This document shows, one piece after another, positions 1-8,259 of a stretch of DNA of 64,000 nucleotides. A program made the translations under genes and the position numbers. The stretch's first letter is position 1, and each line of letters opens with the position of its first letter. This stretch comes from an uncultured Acetatifactor sp. GTDB taxonomy: Bacteria > Bacillota > Clostridia > Lachnospirales > Lachnospiraceae. Below the pieces are notes generated by a model. The model did not search any database and was not told the DNA's origin. It saw only the letters and a program-made list of their open reading frames with translations. The stretch lies in the NCBI GenBank assembly GCA_944384205.1, contig CALWSL010000003.1, positions 147,279 to 211,278 of the forward strand. Reading direction: 5' to 3'.

Positions 1-1
1 T

Positions 2-2488
2 ATTGACCCTGTTGGCGTGCATACCGGCGACAGTATTGTTGTGGCGCCTTCCCAGACATTGAGCGATAAAGAATACCAGATGCTGCGTACCTCTGCTCTG
101 AATATTATTAATGAATTACAGGTAACCGGTGGATGTAACGTACAGTTTGCACTGCATCCCACCAGCTTTGAATATTGTGTAATCGAGGTAAATCCCCGTG
201 TAAGCCGTTCTTCTGCTTTGGCATCCAAGGCTACCGGATATCCCATCGCGAAAGTAACTGCAAAGATTGCGCTGGGCTATACGCTGGATGAAATCAAGAA
301 TGCCATTACCCAGAAGACCTATGCAAGCTTTGAGCCTGCACTGGATTACTGCGTGGTCAAGATTCCTCGTCTGCCTTTCGATAAATTTATTACGGCAAAA
401 CGTACTCTGACGACACAGATGAAGGCTACCGGAGAGGTTATGAGTATCTGCAATAATTTTGAGGGTGCGCTGATGAAGGCAATCCGCTCCCTGGAGCAGC
501 ATGTGGACTGTCTGTTAAGCTATGATTTCAGCGCTTTGTCCGCAGAGGAATTGAAGGAACGTCTGAAAATTGTGGATGACCAGCGTATCTATGTGATTGC
601 CGAGGCAATCCGCAAGGGTGTCAGCTATGAGGAAATCCATGATATCACTATGATTGACGTCTGGTTTATTGATAAGATTGCGGTTCTGGTTGAGATGGAG
701 CAGGCGTTACAGAAGGGACCTCTTACGGCAGAGCTGTTAAAGGAAGCGAAGAGAATTGAGTTCCCCGATAATGTGATTGCAAGACTGACCGGAAAGAGTG
801 AAGCTGAGATTAAAAAGATGCGTTACGATAACGGTATCACCGCTGTATATAAGATGGTAGATACCTGCGCGGCAGAATTTGCTGCTTCCACGCCTTATTA
901 CTACTCCGTGTACGGCGGTGAAAATGAAGCGGTGAAGACAGAAGGACGTAAGAAAGTGCTGGTGCTTGGTTCCGGTCCCATCCGTATCGGTCAGGGTATC
1001 GAGTTTGACTATTGTTCCGTACATGCGACCTGGGCATTTTCCAAGGCGGGTTATGAGACTATTATTATTAACAACAACCCTGAGACGGTAAGTACGGACT
1101 TTGATATTGCGGATAAGCTGTATTTTGAGCCGCTGACGCCTGAGGATGTGGAATCCATTGTCAACATTGAGAAGCCGGACGGCGCAGTGGTACAGTTCGG
1201 CGGACAGACCGCGATTAAGCTGACGGAGAGCCTGATGAAGATGGGCGTGCCTATCTTGGGAACTAAGGCTGAGGATGTGGATGCGGCAGAGGATAGAGAA
1301 TTGTTTGACCAGATTCTCGAACAGACACAGATTCCCCGTGCGGCGGGCGGTACCGTTTACACCGCAGAGGAGGCGAAGGAGGTAGCCAACAGATTAGGCT
1401 ATCCCGTACTGGTAAGACCCTCTTATGTATTGGGCGGTCAGGGTATGCAGATTGCGATTTCCGATGAAGAGATTGAAGAATTTATGGAAATCATAAACAG
1501 AATTGCACAGGACCATCCGATTTTGGTTGATAAGTACCTGCAGGGTAAGGAAATTGAGGTTGATGCCGTATGCGACGGCGAGGATATTCTGATTCCCGGT
1601 ATTATGGAGCATATTGAGAGAACCGGTGTCCATTCCGGCGACAGTATTTCCGTGTATCCCGCATACACTATCGGAAAGCTTGTGAAAGATAAAATTGCGG
1701 ACTATACCAAGAGACTGGCAACCGCTCTGCATGTAAAGGGTCTGATTAATATTCAGTTCATTGCCATCGGCGAGGATGTATATGTTATTGAGGTAAATCC
1801 CCGTTCCTCCCGTACCGTTCCTTATATCAGCAAGGTGACAGGTATTCCGATTGTGGACTTGGCAACAGAGGTAATTCTTGGAAAGACCATTAAGGAGCTG
1901 GGTTATAAGCCGGGACTGCAGCCTGAGGCGGAATACTATGCGATTAAGATGCCTGTATTCTCTTTTGAAAAGATTCACGGCGCGGAAATCAGTCTTGGAC
2001 CGGAAATGAAATCCACCGGTGAATGCCTTGGTATTGCAAAAACCTTCCATGAGGCATTGTATAAGGCGTTCCTTGGCGCCGGTGTAAACATTCCGAAGTA
2101 CAAGAATATGATTATCACCGTGAAGGATTCCGATAAAGGCGAGGCGATTGAAATCGGCAGACGTTTTGAAAAACTGGGCTATACCATTTATGCCACCAGA
2201 AGTACTGCGGCGGCGCTGAATGAGGCGGGCGTGAAAGCGAGAAAGGTAAATAAGATTTCCCAGGAATCACCGACTGTTATGGATTTGATTCTCGGTCATA
2301 AGATTGACCTTGTGATTGATACGCCCACCCAGGGACGTGACAAGTCAAGGGATGGTTTCCTGATTCGCCGTACCGCCATCGAGACGGGTATCAACTGTAT
2401 TACTGCGATGGATACGGCAAGAGCGTTGGTTACCAGTCTGGAGAATGCAAGCCAGAGTTTAAGTCTGGTGGATATTGCTACATTATAA
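2..2488 (+). CDS. carB: Carbamoyl-phosphate synthase large subunit, 5' end cut by the window
   Basis: This subunit makes carbamoyl phosphate from bicarbonate, ATP and glutamine-derived ammonia for pyrimidine and arginine synthesis. The frame is open from base 2, and the first residues, IDPVGVHTGDS, match the interior of the first ATP-grasp half. By comparison with the roughly 1070-residue family, about 240 N-terminal residues lie upstream of the window. The second synthetase half begins near GSGPIRIGQGIEFDY, and its ATP-grasp core follows (RPSYVLGGQGM, then IEVNPRSSRT). The last 130 residues form the MGS-like allosteric domain (ATRSTAAAL ... VIDTPTQGRDKSRDG). The gene ends at a strong terminator. 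No frameshift is visible, and the GTG at position 17 is not a true start. Confidence 0.97.
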   Translation: MDPVGVHTGDSIVVAPSQTLSDKEYQMLRTSALNIINELQVTGGCNVQFALHPTSFEYCVIEVNPRVSRSSALASKATGYPIAKVTAKIALGYTLDEIKNAITQKTYASFEPALDYCVVKIPRLPFDKFITAKRTLTTQMKATGEVMSICNNFEGALMKAIRSLEQHVDCLLSYDFSALSAEELKERLKIVDDQRIYVIAEAIRKGVSYEEIHDITMIDVWFIDKIAVLVEMEQALQKGPLTAELLKEAKRIEFPDNVIARLTGKSEAEIKKMRYDNGITAVYKMVDTCAAEFAASTPYYYSVYGGENEAVKTEGRKKVLVLGSGPIRIGQGIEFDYCSVHATWAFSKAGYETIIINNNPETVSTDFDIADKLYFEPLTPEDVESIVNIEKPDGAVVQFGGQTAIKLTESLMKMGVPILGTKAEDVDAAEDRELFDQILEQTQIPRAAGGTVYTAEEAKEVANRLGYPVLVRPSYVLGGQGMQIAISDEEIEEFMEIINRIAQDHPILVDKYLQGKEIEVDAVCDGEDILIPGIMEHIERTGVHSGDSISVYPAYTIGKLVKDKIADYTKRLATALHVKGLINIQFIAIGEDVYVIEVNPRSSRTVPYISKVTGIPIVDLATEVILGKTIKELGYKPGLQPEAEYYAIKMPVFSFEKIHGAEISLGPEMKSTGECLGIAKTFHEALYKAFLGAGVNIPKYKNMIITVKDSDKGEAIEIGRRFEKLGYTIYATRSTAAALNEAGVKARKVNKISQESPTVMDLILGHKIDLVIDTPTQGRDKSRDGFLIRRTAIETGINCITAMDTARALVTSLENASQSLSLVDIATL

Positions 2489-2507
2489 AAAGCGTTAAAT
2501 TAAGAAA

Positions 2508-2552
2508 AATCTGCATATACTACAGAATGAGTAGTTGTGCAGATTCTTTTTT
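2508..2552 (+). terminator. Rho-independent terminator of carB
   Basis: AATCTGCA (2508-2515) pairs with TGCAGATT (2538-2545), with an inner ACTAC/GTAGT pairing, and a run of six T follows. It separates carB from the superoxide dismutase gene. Confidence 0.9.
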
Positions 2553-2572
2553 GAGTTAGAAAGGAAACAGAT

Positions 2573-3211
2573 ATGAATCATGAAATGAACAAAGAAACGT
2601 ACCCCTTTGTAATGCGCCCGCTGCCTTATGAATATGATGCTTTGCTGCCCGTAATTGACGAGGAGACTTTGCATTTTCACCACGATAAGCACTACAAGAC
2701 TTACGTGGATAATCTAAACAATACGCTGGCGGATTACCCCGGACTACAGCAGATGAGCCTGAAAGAGCTTTTAATCGGATTAGAGCAGTTACCTGCCGCG
2801 GCACAGAAGCCAATCCGCAACAATGGCGGCGGTGTGTTTAATCATGAGTTATACTTTGACGCTATGAAAAGTCCTGTGGGGCAGGAGCCTGTGGGGACGT
2901 TGGCGGAGGCAATCAACAGGGATTTCGGTTCCTATAAGCAGTGGCAGGAGAAAATGAAGCAGGCGGCAATGGGACAGTTCGGCTCCGGCTGGGCATGGCT
3001 TGTTACGGACTGTGCCGGGAAGCTTTCCATTGTGCAGACAGCGAATCAGGAGGTTCCGGATTTGGCAATTTATACTCCGCTTTTCCTGGTGGATGTGTGG
3101 GAACATGCTTACTATCTGCAATACCAGAACCGCCGCGCAGATTATGTGGATGGGTGGTTTGGTCTGATTAACTGGCGTAAGGCGCAGAAACGTTATGAGG
3201 AGAGATGCTGA
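2573..3211 (+). CDS. sodA: Superoxide dismutase, Mn-type signature
   Basis: This 212-residue cytosolic enzyme converts superoxide to oxygen and hydrogen peroxide. The four metal ligands of the Fe/Mn family are visible: H36 in the HFHHDKHY motif, H91 in GGGVFNHELYF, and D174 and H178 in VDVWEHAYYLQYQNRR. The triple glycine at 85-87 and the glutamine in TANQEVP (Q159) are features of manganese enzymes. Iron enzymes carry the outer-sphere glutamine elsewhere, so Mn or cambialistic use is likely. The N-terminus is about 9-10 residues longer than usual; an alternative ATG lies at 2585. It stands between the carB terminator and a GH13 gene. Finding it in a likely anaerobe fits occasional oxygen exposure. 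Confidence 0.95.
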   Translation: MNHEMNKETYPFVMRPLPYEYDALLPVIDEETLHFHHDKHYKTYVDNLNNTLADYPGLQQMSLKELLIGLEQLPAAAQKPIRNNGGGVFNHELYFDAMKSPVGQEPVGTLAEAINRDFGSYKQWQEKMKQAAMGQFGSGWAWLVTDCAGKLSIVQTANQEVPDLAIYTPLFLVDVWEHAYYLQYQNRRADYVDGWFGLINWRKAQKRYEERC

Positions 3212-3254
3212 AAGTCTTGCGAATAGATGTAAACTGTGCTATGGTAAAACTATA

Positions 3255-3267
3255 TTAAAGCGCTTAA
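3255..3267. promoter_or_regulatory. Possible LacI-type operator before the GH13 gene
   Basis: The palindrome AAGCGCTT with A/T flanks (TTAAAGCGCTTAA) has the central CG typical of LacI/CcpA-family operators. It lies 20-32 bases before the glucosidase start and just after a possible TATATT -10 box. Control by sugar is an inference from this pattern and from the gene it precedes. Confidence 0.3.
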
Positions 3268-3286
3268 CGAAAGAGAGGAATGTAAG

Positions 3287-4825
3287 ATGGCACAGTGGCT
3301 TGATAACGCAATTTTTTATGAAATTTATCCCCAGTCCTTTCGGGATACCAACGGTGACGGTATCGGAGATTTTCAGGGCATTATTGAGAAATTGGACTAC
3401 ATCAAAGAACTTGGATGTAATGCAATTTGGCTGAATCCCTGCTTTGAGTCACCCTTTGGAGATGCGGGATACGATGTGTCTGACTATTACAGTGCAGCAC
3501 CGAGATATGGAACGAATGAGGATTTGAGAAGATTGTTTACGGAGGCGCACAACAGAGGGATGCACGTACTGCTGGATTTGGTTCCGGGGCATACCTCTGT
3601 GGAGCATCCTTGGTTTAAAGAGTCCATGAAGGCGGAGAAAAATGAATTTACAGACCGTTATGTATGGACGGACGATGTGTGGGAAATCCCGGAGAATATG
3701 GGGCATATCGGCGGTATTTCGGAAAGAAACGGCGCCTGCGTGGTGAATTTCTTTTCCCATCAGCCGGCATTGAACTATGGTTTTTACAAGCCGGAAAAGT
3801 CGTGGCAGCAGTCTATGGAGGATGAGGGACCGAAAGCTACCCTTGAGGCGATGAAGGACGTAATGCGTTTCTGGCTGGGAATGGGCTGTGACGGATTCCG
3901 TGTTGACATGGCAGGGTCTTTGGTAAAAAATGATGAGGAGGGCAAAGGAACCATTAAGCTGTGGCAGAATGTAAGAGAATTTTTAAATGAAGAATTTCCT
4001 GATGCCGCAATGGTTTCCGAATGGGGCGAGCCTGACAAATCCATTCAGGGCGGTTTCCATATGGATTTCCTGCTCCATTTTGGTCCCTCTCATTATAACG
4101 ACCTGTTCCGCTGTGCGGAGCCTTATTTCTCAGGGCGCGGAAAAGGGGATATCTCTGCATTCGTGCAGAAATATATGGAAAACTATGAGAAGTCGGAGAA
4201 AAAAGGCTTGATTTGCATTCCTTCCGGCAATCATGATATGGACAGGCTGGCAAGGCGTCTGCACGGGGATGAGTTAAAGGTTGCTTTTGCATTCCTGTTG
4301 TCCATGCCGGGTGCGCCGTTCATTTATTATGGTGATGAAATCGGTATGCGCTATGTGGAGGGGCTCAAATCCGTGGAAGGTGGTTATAACAGAACCGGAT
4401 CCCGTTCTCCGATGCAGTGGGACGCCACCACCAATGCGGGCTTTAGCTCCGCACCCAAGGAAAAGCTGTATATCAAACAGGATGAGAGTGCAGACAGACC
4501 TACCGTGGAAGCGCAGCTTGCAGATAAGGATTCCCTATATTATGAGGTGAAAAAGATGATTCAGATCAGGCAGTCCACCCCGGCATTGCAGAGTAAGGGA
4601 GAAATTACATTTGTGTATGCGGAAAAGAACGCATATCCTTTTGCCTATATCAGAAAGAGCGGTGACGATAGGATTTTGGTTATCATCAATCCGTCTGAGA
4701 AGGAGGCTTCCTTTGCAGGGGATTTTACGGTAAAAGAAGTGCTTTACAGCTTCGGCAAAGAAGCGGAATTTGCAGACGGCAAAGTAACCGTTTCAGGTGG
4801 AACCGCGGGCTTTTACCGGATTTAA
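3287..4825 (+). CDS. GH13 alpha-glucosidase / alpha-amylase family enzyme
   Basis: This 512-residue enzyme probably cleaves alpha-glucosidic bonds in oligosaccharides in the cytoplasm, as no signal peptide is seen. The (beta/alpha)8 barrel begins at YEIYPQSFRDTNGDGIGD. The catalytic triad is clear: nucleophile D207 in GFRVDMA, acid/base E245 in VSEWGEP and D317 in PSGNHDMDR. The NGDGIGD calcium-type loop resembles oligo-1,6-glucosidases and trehalose-hydrolase-like enzymes, but the exact substrate cannot be read from sequence. A C-terminal beta-sandwich domain starts near residue 440. A ribosome site (gagg) precedes the ATG. queH follows after 17 bases and may be co-transcribed. Confidence 0.92.
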   Translation: MAQWLDNAIFYEIYPQSFRDTNGDGIGDFQGIIEKLDYIKELGCNAIWLNPCFESPFGDAGYDVSDYYSAAPRYGTNEDLRRLFTEAHNRGMHVLLDLVPGHTSVEHPWFKESMKAEKNEFTDRYVWTDDVWEIPENMGHIGGISERNGACVVNFFSHQPALNYGFYKPEKSWQQSMEDEGPKATLEAMKDVMRFWLGMGCDGFRVDMAGSLVKNDEEGKGTIKLWQNVREFLNEEFPDAAMVSEWGEPDKSIQGGFHMDFLLHFGPSHYNDLFRCAEPYFSGRGKGDISAFVQKYMENYEKSEKKGLICIPSGNHDMDRLARRLHGDELKVAFAFLLSMPGAPFIYYGDEIGMRYVEGLKSVEGGYNRTGSRSPMQWDATTNAGFSSAPKEKLYIKQDESADRPTVEAQLADKDSLYYEVKKMIQIRQSTPALQSKGEITFVYAEKNAYPFAYIRKSGDDRILVIINPSEKEASFAGDFTVKEVLYSFGKEAEFADGKVTVSGGTAGFYRI

Positions 4826-4842
4826 GAATTGGAAGAAAGAAC

Positions 4843-5475
4843 ATGAATCAGACGAATTATCAGAAAGAGCTGGAGAAAATACTGGACAAGCTTTCCGAAG
4901 AACCGAAAAAACTGTTTTTGCATAGCTGCTGCGCCCCTTGCAGCAGCTATTGTTTGGAGTATTTGTGCAAGTATTTTGCCATTACGGTATTTTATTATAA
5001 CCCCAATATTTCTGCAGAAAGCGAATATCGAAAAAGGGTAGAGGAGCAAAAAAGGCTGATTGCCGCCTATAACGAGGAAAAAAAAGGTTACCCAATTGAG
5101 GTAATCGAGGGAGACTATGAGCCTGCCCGCTTTTTTGAAATCGCCAAGGGTTATGAAAGCTGTCCTGAGGGCGGAGAACGCTGCGAAAGATGCTTTGACC
5201 TGCGCCTGCGGGAGACGGCGGTGCGTGCCAGGGAAGGAAGGTACGACTATTTTGGTACGACACTGACCATCAGTCCTTTAAAAAATGCGGCGAAGCTGAA
5301 CGAAATCGGGCAGGCATTGGGCGCGGAATACGGCGTTGAGTGGCTTCCCTCAGATTTTAAGAAAAAGAACGGCTATCAGCGTTCCATAGAGTTGTCCGCC
5401 CGGTATGATTTGTACAGACAGGATTATTGCGGCTGCGCATTTTCCAAGGCGGAGAGAAGAGGGGAACAGGTATAA
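4843..5475 (+). CDS. queH: Epoxyqueuosine reductase QueH
   Basis: QueH catalyses the last step of queuosine synthesis in tRNA, reducing epoxyqueuosine without cobalamin. It is the non-orthologous replacement of QueG found mainly in anaerobes. The 210-residue protein has the family's cysteine set: C29-C30-x-x-C33 in HSCCAPCS, two cysteines in CERCFDLRL and the pair in DYCGCAFS. These are the expected ligands of its iron-sulfur cluster and iron site. Also typical are YYNPNI and TTLTISPLKN. The gene lies directly behind the GH13 gene, a link with no obvious functional meaning, and ends inside its own terminator. Confidence 0.95.
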   Translation: MNQTNYQKELEKILDKLSEEPKKLFLHSCCAPCSSYCLEYLCKYFAITVFYYNPNISAESEYRKRVEEQKRLIAAYNEEKKGYPIEVIEGDYEPARFFEIAKGYESCPEGGERCERCFDLRLRETAVRAREGRYDYFGTTLTISPLKNAAKLNEIGQALGAEYGVEWLPSDFKKKNGYQRSIELSARYDLYRQDYCGCAFSKAERRGEQV

Positions 5476-5498
5476 ATTTACCTGCAAACCTCTTTTTT
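5458..5498 (+). terminator. Terminator overlapping the queH stop codon
   Basis: The outer arms AGAGG (5458-5462) and CCTCT (5489-5493) enclose CAGGTA (5467-5472) pairing with TACCTG (5479-5484). A T run follows. The stem includes the last codons of queH. Confidence 0.75.
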
Positions 5499-5503
5499 AT
5501 GTG

Positions 5504-5532
5504 TTGCGATATTTAGGGAAATACGTTATAGT
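5504..5532 (+). promoter_or_regulatory. argS promoter
   Basis: TTGCGA (5504-5509) and TATAGT (5527-5532) are separated by exactly 17 bases. The site lies between the queH terminator and the argS start, giving a leader of about 35 bases. Confidence 0.75.
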
Positions 5533-5575
5533 AAAGGATAGCTGTTGGAAGAATACGGAAAGGTATGGTTTAGAA

Positions 5576-7357
5576 ATGAAAAAACTTTTAGATATGTTGA
5601 CGGAGGAGATGCAGAAGGCTTTTGAGGCGGCTGGGTATGACGGTGCGCTGGGAAGAGTGACTGTATCGAATCGTCCTGATTTATGCGAGTACCAGTGTAA
5701 CGGCGCCATGGCAGGGGCAAAGCAGTACAAAAAGGCTCCGATTATGATTGCAAATGAGGTAGCTGAGAAGCTTGCGGACAGCAAGGTATTTAAAGAGGCT
5801 GCGGCGGTAGCTCCCGGTTTTTTGAACCTGAAGGTGACAAAAGAATTCCTGTTAGATTACGTGAAGGGTATGAAAGCGGATGCAAAATTTGGTCTTGATA
5901 TGCCCGCACAGCCTAAGAAAATCATTATTGATTACGGCGGACCTAACGTGGCGAAGGCGCTGCATGTAGGGCATCTGCGTTCTGCAATCATTGGCGAAAG
6001 TGTAAAGAGAATTGCCCGTTATGTGGGACATGAGGTGATTAGCGATATTCATCTTGGCGACTGGGGACAGCCCATGGGACTCATTATCCATGAGTTAGAG
6101 CTGCGTTATCCCGATTTGCCTTATTTTGATGAAAGCTATACAGGCGAGTATCCGACGGAGCCTCCCTTTACCATTGCGGAGCTGGAGGAGATTTACCCTA
6201 CTGCCAGCGGGAAGTCTAAGGAGGATGCAGAATACAAGGAAAAAGCCATGGAGGCAACCTTCAAACTGCAAAGCGGTGTGAGAGGTCATCGTGCCCTTTG
6301 GAATCACATTATCTCCGTGTCTGTGGCAGACCTTAAGAGAAATTATGCGAATCTGAATGTGGAGTTTGATTTGTGGAAGGGTGAGTCCGATGCCCACGAT
6401 GCAATTCCCGGCATGGTGCAATATATGAAGGATGAGGGCTATGCTTACGTAAGCGACGGCGCTCTTGTAGTGGATGTAAAGGAAGAGACCGATACCAAGG
6501 AAATTCCGCCCTGTATGATTTTGAAATCAGACGGCGCGTCCCTGTATAATACCACGGATTTAGCAACCATTCAGTTACGAATGGAAGAGTACCAGCCTGA
6601 TAAACTGATTTATCTGACGGACAAGCGTCAGGATCTTTATTTTGAGCAGATATTCCGCTGTGCAAAAAAGACGAAGCTGGTGAAACCTGAAACGGAGCTT
6701 CTGCATATTGGCTTCGGCACCATGAATGGTAAGGATGGAAAACCCTACAAGACCCGTCAGGGCGGCGTGCCCAGACTGGAAAATCTGATTGCCGAGATTA
6801 ACGAGGAGATGCTTCGCAAGATTAAGGAAAATGGTGAGACCAAGGGTTATCATGTGGACGAGGAGGAAGCTGCCAAAACAGCGAAGATTGTAGGACTTGC
6901 GGCTATCAAGTACGGCGATTTGTCCAATCAGCCTGCTAAGGATTATGTGTTTGATATAGACCGCTTTACCTCGTTTGAAGGAGATACCGGTCCTTACATT
7001 TTGTATACCATCGTGCGTATCAAGTCTATTCTTGCAAAATATAAGGAGCAGGGCGGCGATTTAGAGGCGGCACAGTTGCAGGCGGTTCAGAATGAATCCG
7101 AGAAAGCGCTTGTTATGGAGCTGACGAAATTCAATTCCGTTATGGAAGCGGCATATGAGGAGAGCGCACCGAACAAGATTTGTGCATACATCTATGATTT
7201 GGCAAACGAGTTCAACCGTTTCTATCATGAAACCCCGATTCTGGTAGAGGCTGATGAAGCGAAGAAGGCAGGCTGGGTTGCGCTGCTTGAGCTGACCAGA
7301 GATATTTTGGAGAGTTGTATTGATGTGCTGGGCTTCGGTGCACCGGAACGGATGTAG
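5576..7357 (+). CDS. argS: Arginyl-tRNA synthetase
   Basis: This class I synthetase charges tRNA-Arg with arginine using ATP. The protein is 593 residues from the ATG at 5576. The same frame is open further upstream, but that stretch overlaps queH and its terminator and does not resemble ArgS. From M-K-K-L-L onward the sequence shows the N-terminal Add-1 domain. The HIGH signature appears as HVGHL in GGPNVAKALHVGHLRSAI, followed by GDWGQPMG. The KMSKS region is replaced by KTRQGG, which is normal for many ArgS proteins. The anticodon-binding helical domain ends in LGFGAPERM. It is transcribed from its own promoter. Confidence 0.97.
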   Translation: MKKLLDMLTEEMQKAFEAAGYDGALGRVTVSNRPDLCEYQCNGAMAGAKQYKKAPIMIANEVAEKLADSKVFKEAAAVAPGFLNLKVTKEFLLDYVKGMKADAKFGLDMPAQPKKIIIDYGGPNVAKALHVGHLRSAIIGESVKRIARYVGHEVISDIHLGDWGQPMGLIIHELELRYPDLPYFDESYTGEYPTEPPFTIAELEEIYPTASGKSKEDAEYKEKAMEATFKLQSGVRGHRALWNHIISVSVADLKRNYANLNVEFDLWKGESDAHDAIPGMVQYMKDEGYAYVSDGALVVDVKEETDTKEIPPCMILKSDGASLYNTTDLATIQLRMEEYQPDKLIYLTDKRQDLYFEQIFRCAKKTKLVKPETELLHIGFGTMNGKDGKPYKTRQGGVPRLENLIAEINEEMLRKIKENGETKGYHVDEEEAAKTAKIVGLAAIKYGDLSNQPAKDYVFDIDRFTSFEGDTGPYILYTIVRIKSILAKYKEQGGDLEAAQLQAVQNESEKALVMELTKFNSVMEAAYEESAPNKICAYIYDLANEFNRFYHETPILVEADEAKKAGWVALLELTRDILESCIDVLGFGAPERM

Positions 7358-7391
7358 TGACAAAAATTGTTTAAATTGTTTGAAAAATCTG

Positions 7392-7420
7392 TTGACAAAA
7401 GTTGTTTCCCATTGTATACT
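7392..7420 (+). promoter_or_regulatory. Promoter of the tRNA-Val/tRNA-Met operon
   Basis: TTGACA (7392-7397), a 17-base spacer and TATACT (7415-7420) make an almost perfect sigma-A promoter 26 bases before the first tRNA. Confidence 0.92.
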
Positions 7421-7446
7421 AACAAAGTCGGTTGTGACTGACAAAT

Positions 7447-7519
7447 GGAATCTTAGCTCAGCTGGGAGAGCATCTGCCTTACAAGCAGAGGGTCATAGGT
7501 TCGAGCCCTATAGGTTCCA
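7447..7519 (+). tRNA. tRNA-Val (anticodon TAC)
   Basis: The acceptor arms GGAATCT (7447-7453) and AGGTTCC (7512-7518) pair, and A7519 is the discriminator. The anticodon loop CTTACAA carries TAC, which reads valine GTA/GTG codons. The T-loop TTCGAGC is canonical. CCA is not encoded. Confidence 0.97.
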
Positions 7520-7544
7520 TTCCAACAAAAGTTGGTTTATAAAT

Positions 7545-7618
7545 GGCGAGATAGCTCAGTTGGCTAGAGCATACGGTTCATACCCGTAGTGTCGAGGGTT
7601 CAAATCCCCCTCTCGCTA
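7545..7618 (+). tRNA. Elongator tRNA-Met (anticodon CAT)
   Basis: The cloverleaf starts GGCGAGA and ends TCTCGCT-A, with anticodon CAT in the loop TTCATAC. The anticodon stem TACGG/CCGTA lacks the three consecutive G-C pairs of initiator tRNA. The sequence closely resembles Bacillus elongator tRNA-Met rather than the lysidine-modified tRNA-Ile2. It sits 25 bases behind tRNA-Val in the same transcript. Confidence 0.93.
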
Positions 7619-7635
7619 TTACAGAAAAATTCGTG

Positions 7636-7680
7636 AAAAGCCGTGAAATCGTTGATTTTACAGGCTTTTCTTATGTTTGA
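7636..7680 (+). terminator. Terminator of the tRNA-Val/Met operon
   Basis: A 15-base arm (7636-7650, starting AAAAGCC) pairs with 7654-7669 (ending GGCTTTT) across a 3-base loop with one bulged A. A T-rich tail follows. Confidence 0.8.
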
Positions 7681-7861
7681 AATTAATGATTTTTAGAAAG
7701 AAAAACATAAACTAAAAATACACAGGAAAGGAGAGTCCTGCACAAGTGCTACTAAAGATAAATCGACCACAAATCGGTTTATTTTTTTGCAAAAATTCCT
7801 TTCAAAAAATCTTGGTAAATGATTTTGATACCCTCTACCCCCAAAATTCTGGCGGAGCAAC

Positions 7862-8060
7862 AAAGAAAGAGTACTGCAGATTATAGACGATATACCAGAA
7901 AGCAAATTGATTTTTGTTTTTGATATGCTTAACAGTATTAAAGGATTGCTTATTGATGAAGTTGAACCGGACGAATGGGACTTAGAAATGATAGCGGAAG
8001 CCCAAAACGAAAATGACGGTAAAAAAATCATTAGATGAAATGTTAAAGAAAGACGATTGA
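7862..8060 (+). pseudogene. Relic of a type II antitoxin gene, frameshifted
   Basis: No intact gene exists between the tRNA terminator and the efflux operon at 8260, but this stretch has coding character. One frame reads VLQIIDDIPESKL ... DEVEPDEWDLEMIAEAQNENDG and then stops. After the A-run near 8021-8027 a second frame continues with SLDEMLKKDD and stops at 8058-8060. DE.DL.MI.EA.....SLDEML is the typical C-terminal pattern of RelB/DinJ or Phd-like antitoxins. The simplest reading is a single-base indel in the poly-A run. No start codon or ribosome site is convincing. It is followed after 3 bases by the toxin relic. Confidence 0.55.
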
Positions 8061-8063
8061 CAT

Positions 8064-8183
8064 ATGCAGACTTACAAGATTGAGTTTGAAAAGGCGGCGC
8101 AAAAGTTTCTTGATTGTTTTGGAGTGAAAAAATTTATCTTTTTTTTATATTTTGGATTCTGTAGTTTACTTTCAGTTTTTTAA
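8064..8183 (+). pseudogene. Truncated RelE/ParE-family toxin remnant
   Basis: An ATG at 8064 opens a 39-codon frame beginning MQTYKIEFEKAAQKFLD, which resembles the first strand and helix of RelE/ParE-type mRNA interferases (Y-K-I-E-F-x-K-x-A-x-K-x-L). About 20 residues in, the similarity ends and the reading becomes low-complexity (FIFFLYFGFCSLL) before a stop. The usual length is about 90 residues, so the active-site half is missing. With the antitoxin relic just upstream this looks like a decayed toxin-antitoxin cassette next to tRNA genes. Confidence 0.5.
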
Positions 8184-8259
8184 AGTGTTGTAAACTCGCC
8201 AAAGAATATAAGTATCTGGGGTAATTTACGAATATCAAAAGAAATTTTTGGAGGAAATA

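Noticed and set aside
5405-5575. Upstream extension of argS
   Set aside because: It overlaps queH, its terminator and the argS promoter, and does not match the ArgS N-terminus.
7545-7618. Initiator tRNA or tRNA-Ile2 reading of the CAT anticodon
   Set aside because: It lacks the GGG/CCC anticodon-stem pairs of initiator tRNA and closely resembles elongator tRNA-Met.
7693-8031. 112-residue minus-strand frame in the gap before the efflux operon
   Set aside because: It is the antisense of the antitoxin-like relic; the plus strand shows family-like motifs, and the minus frame has no ribosome site.
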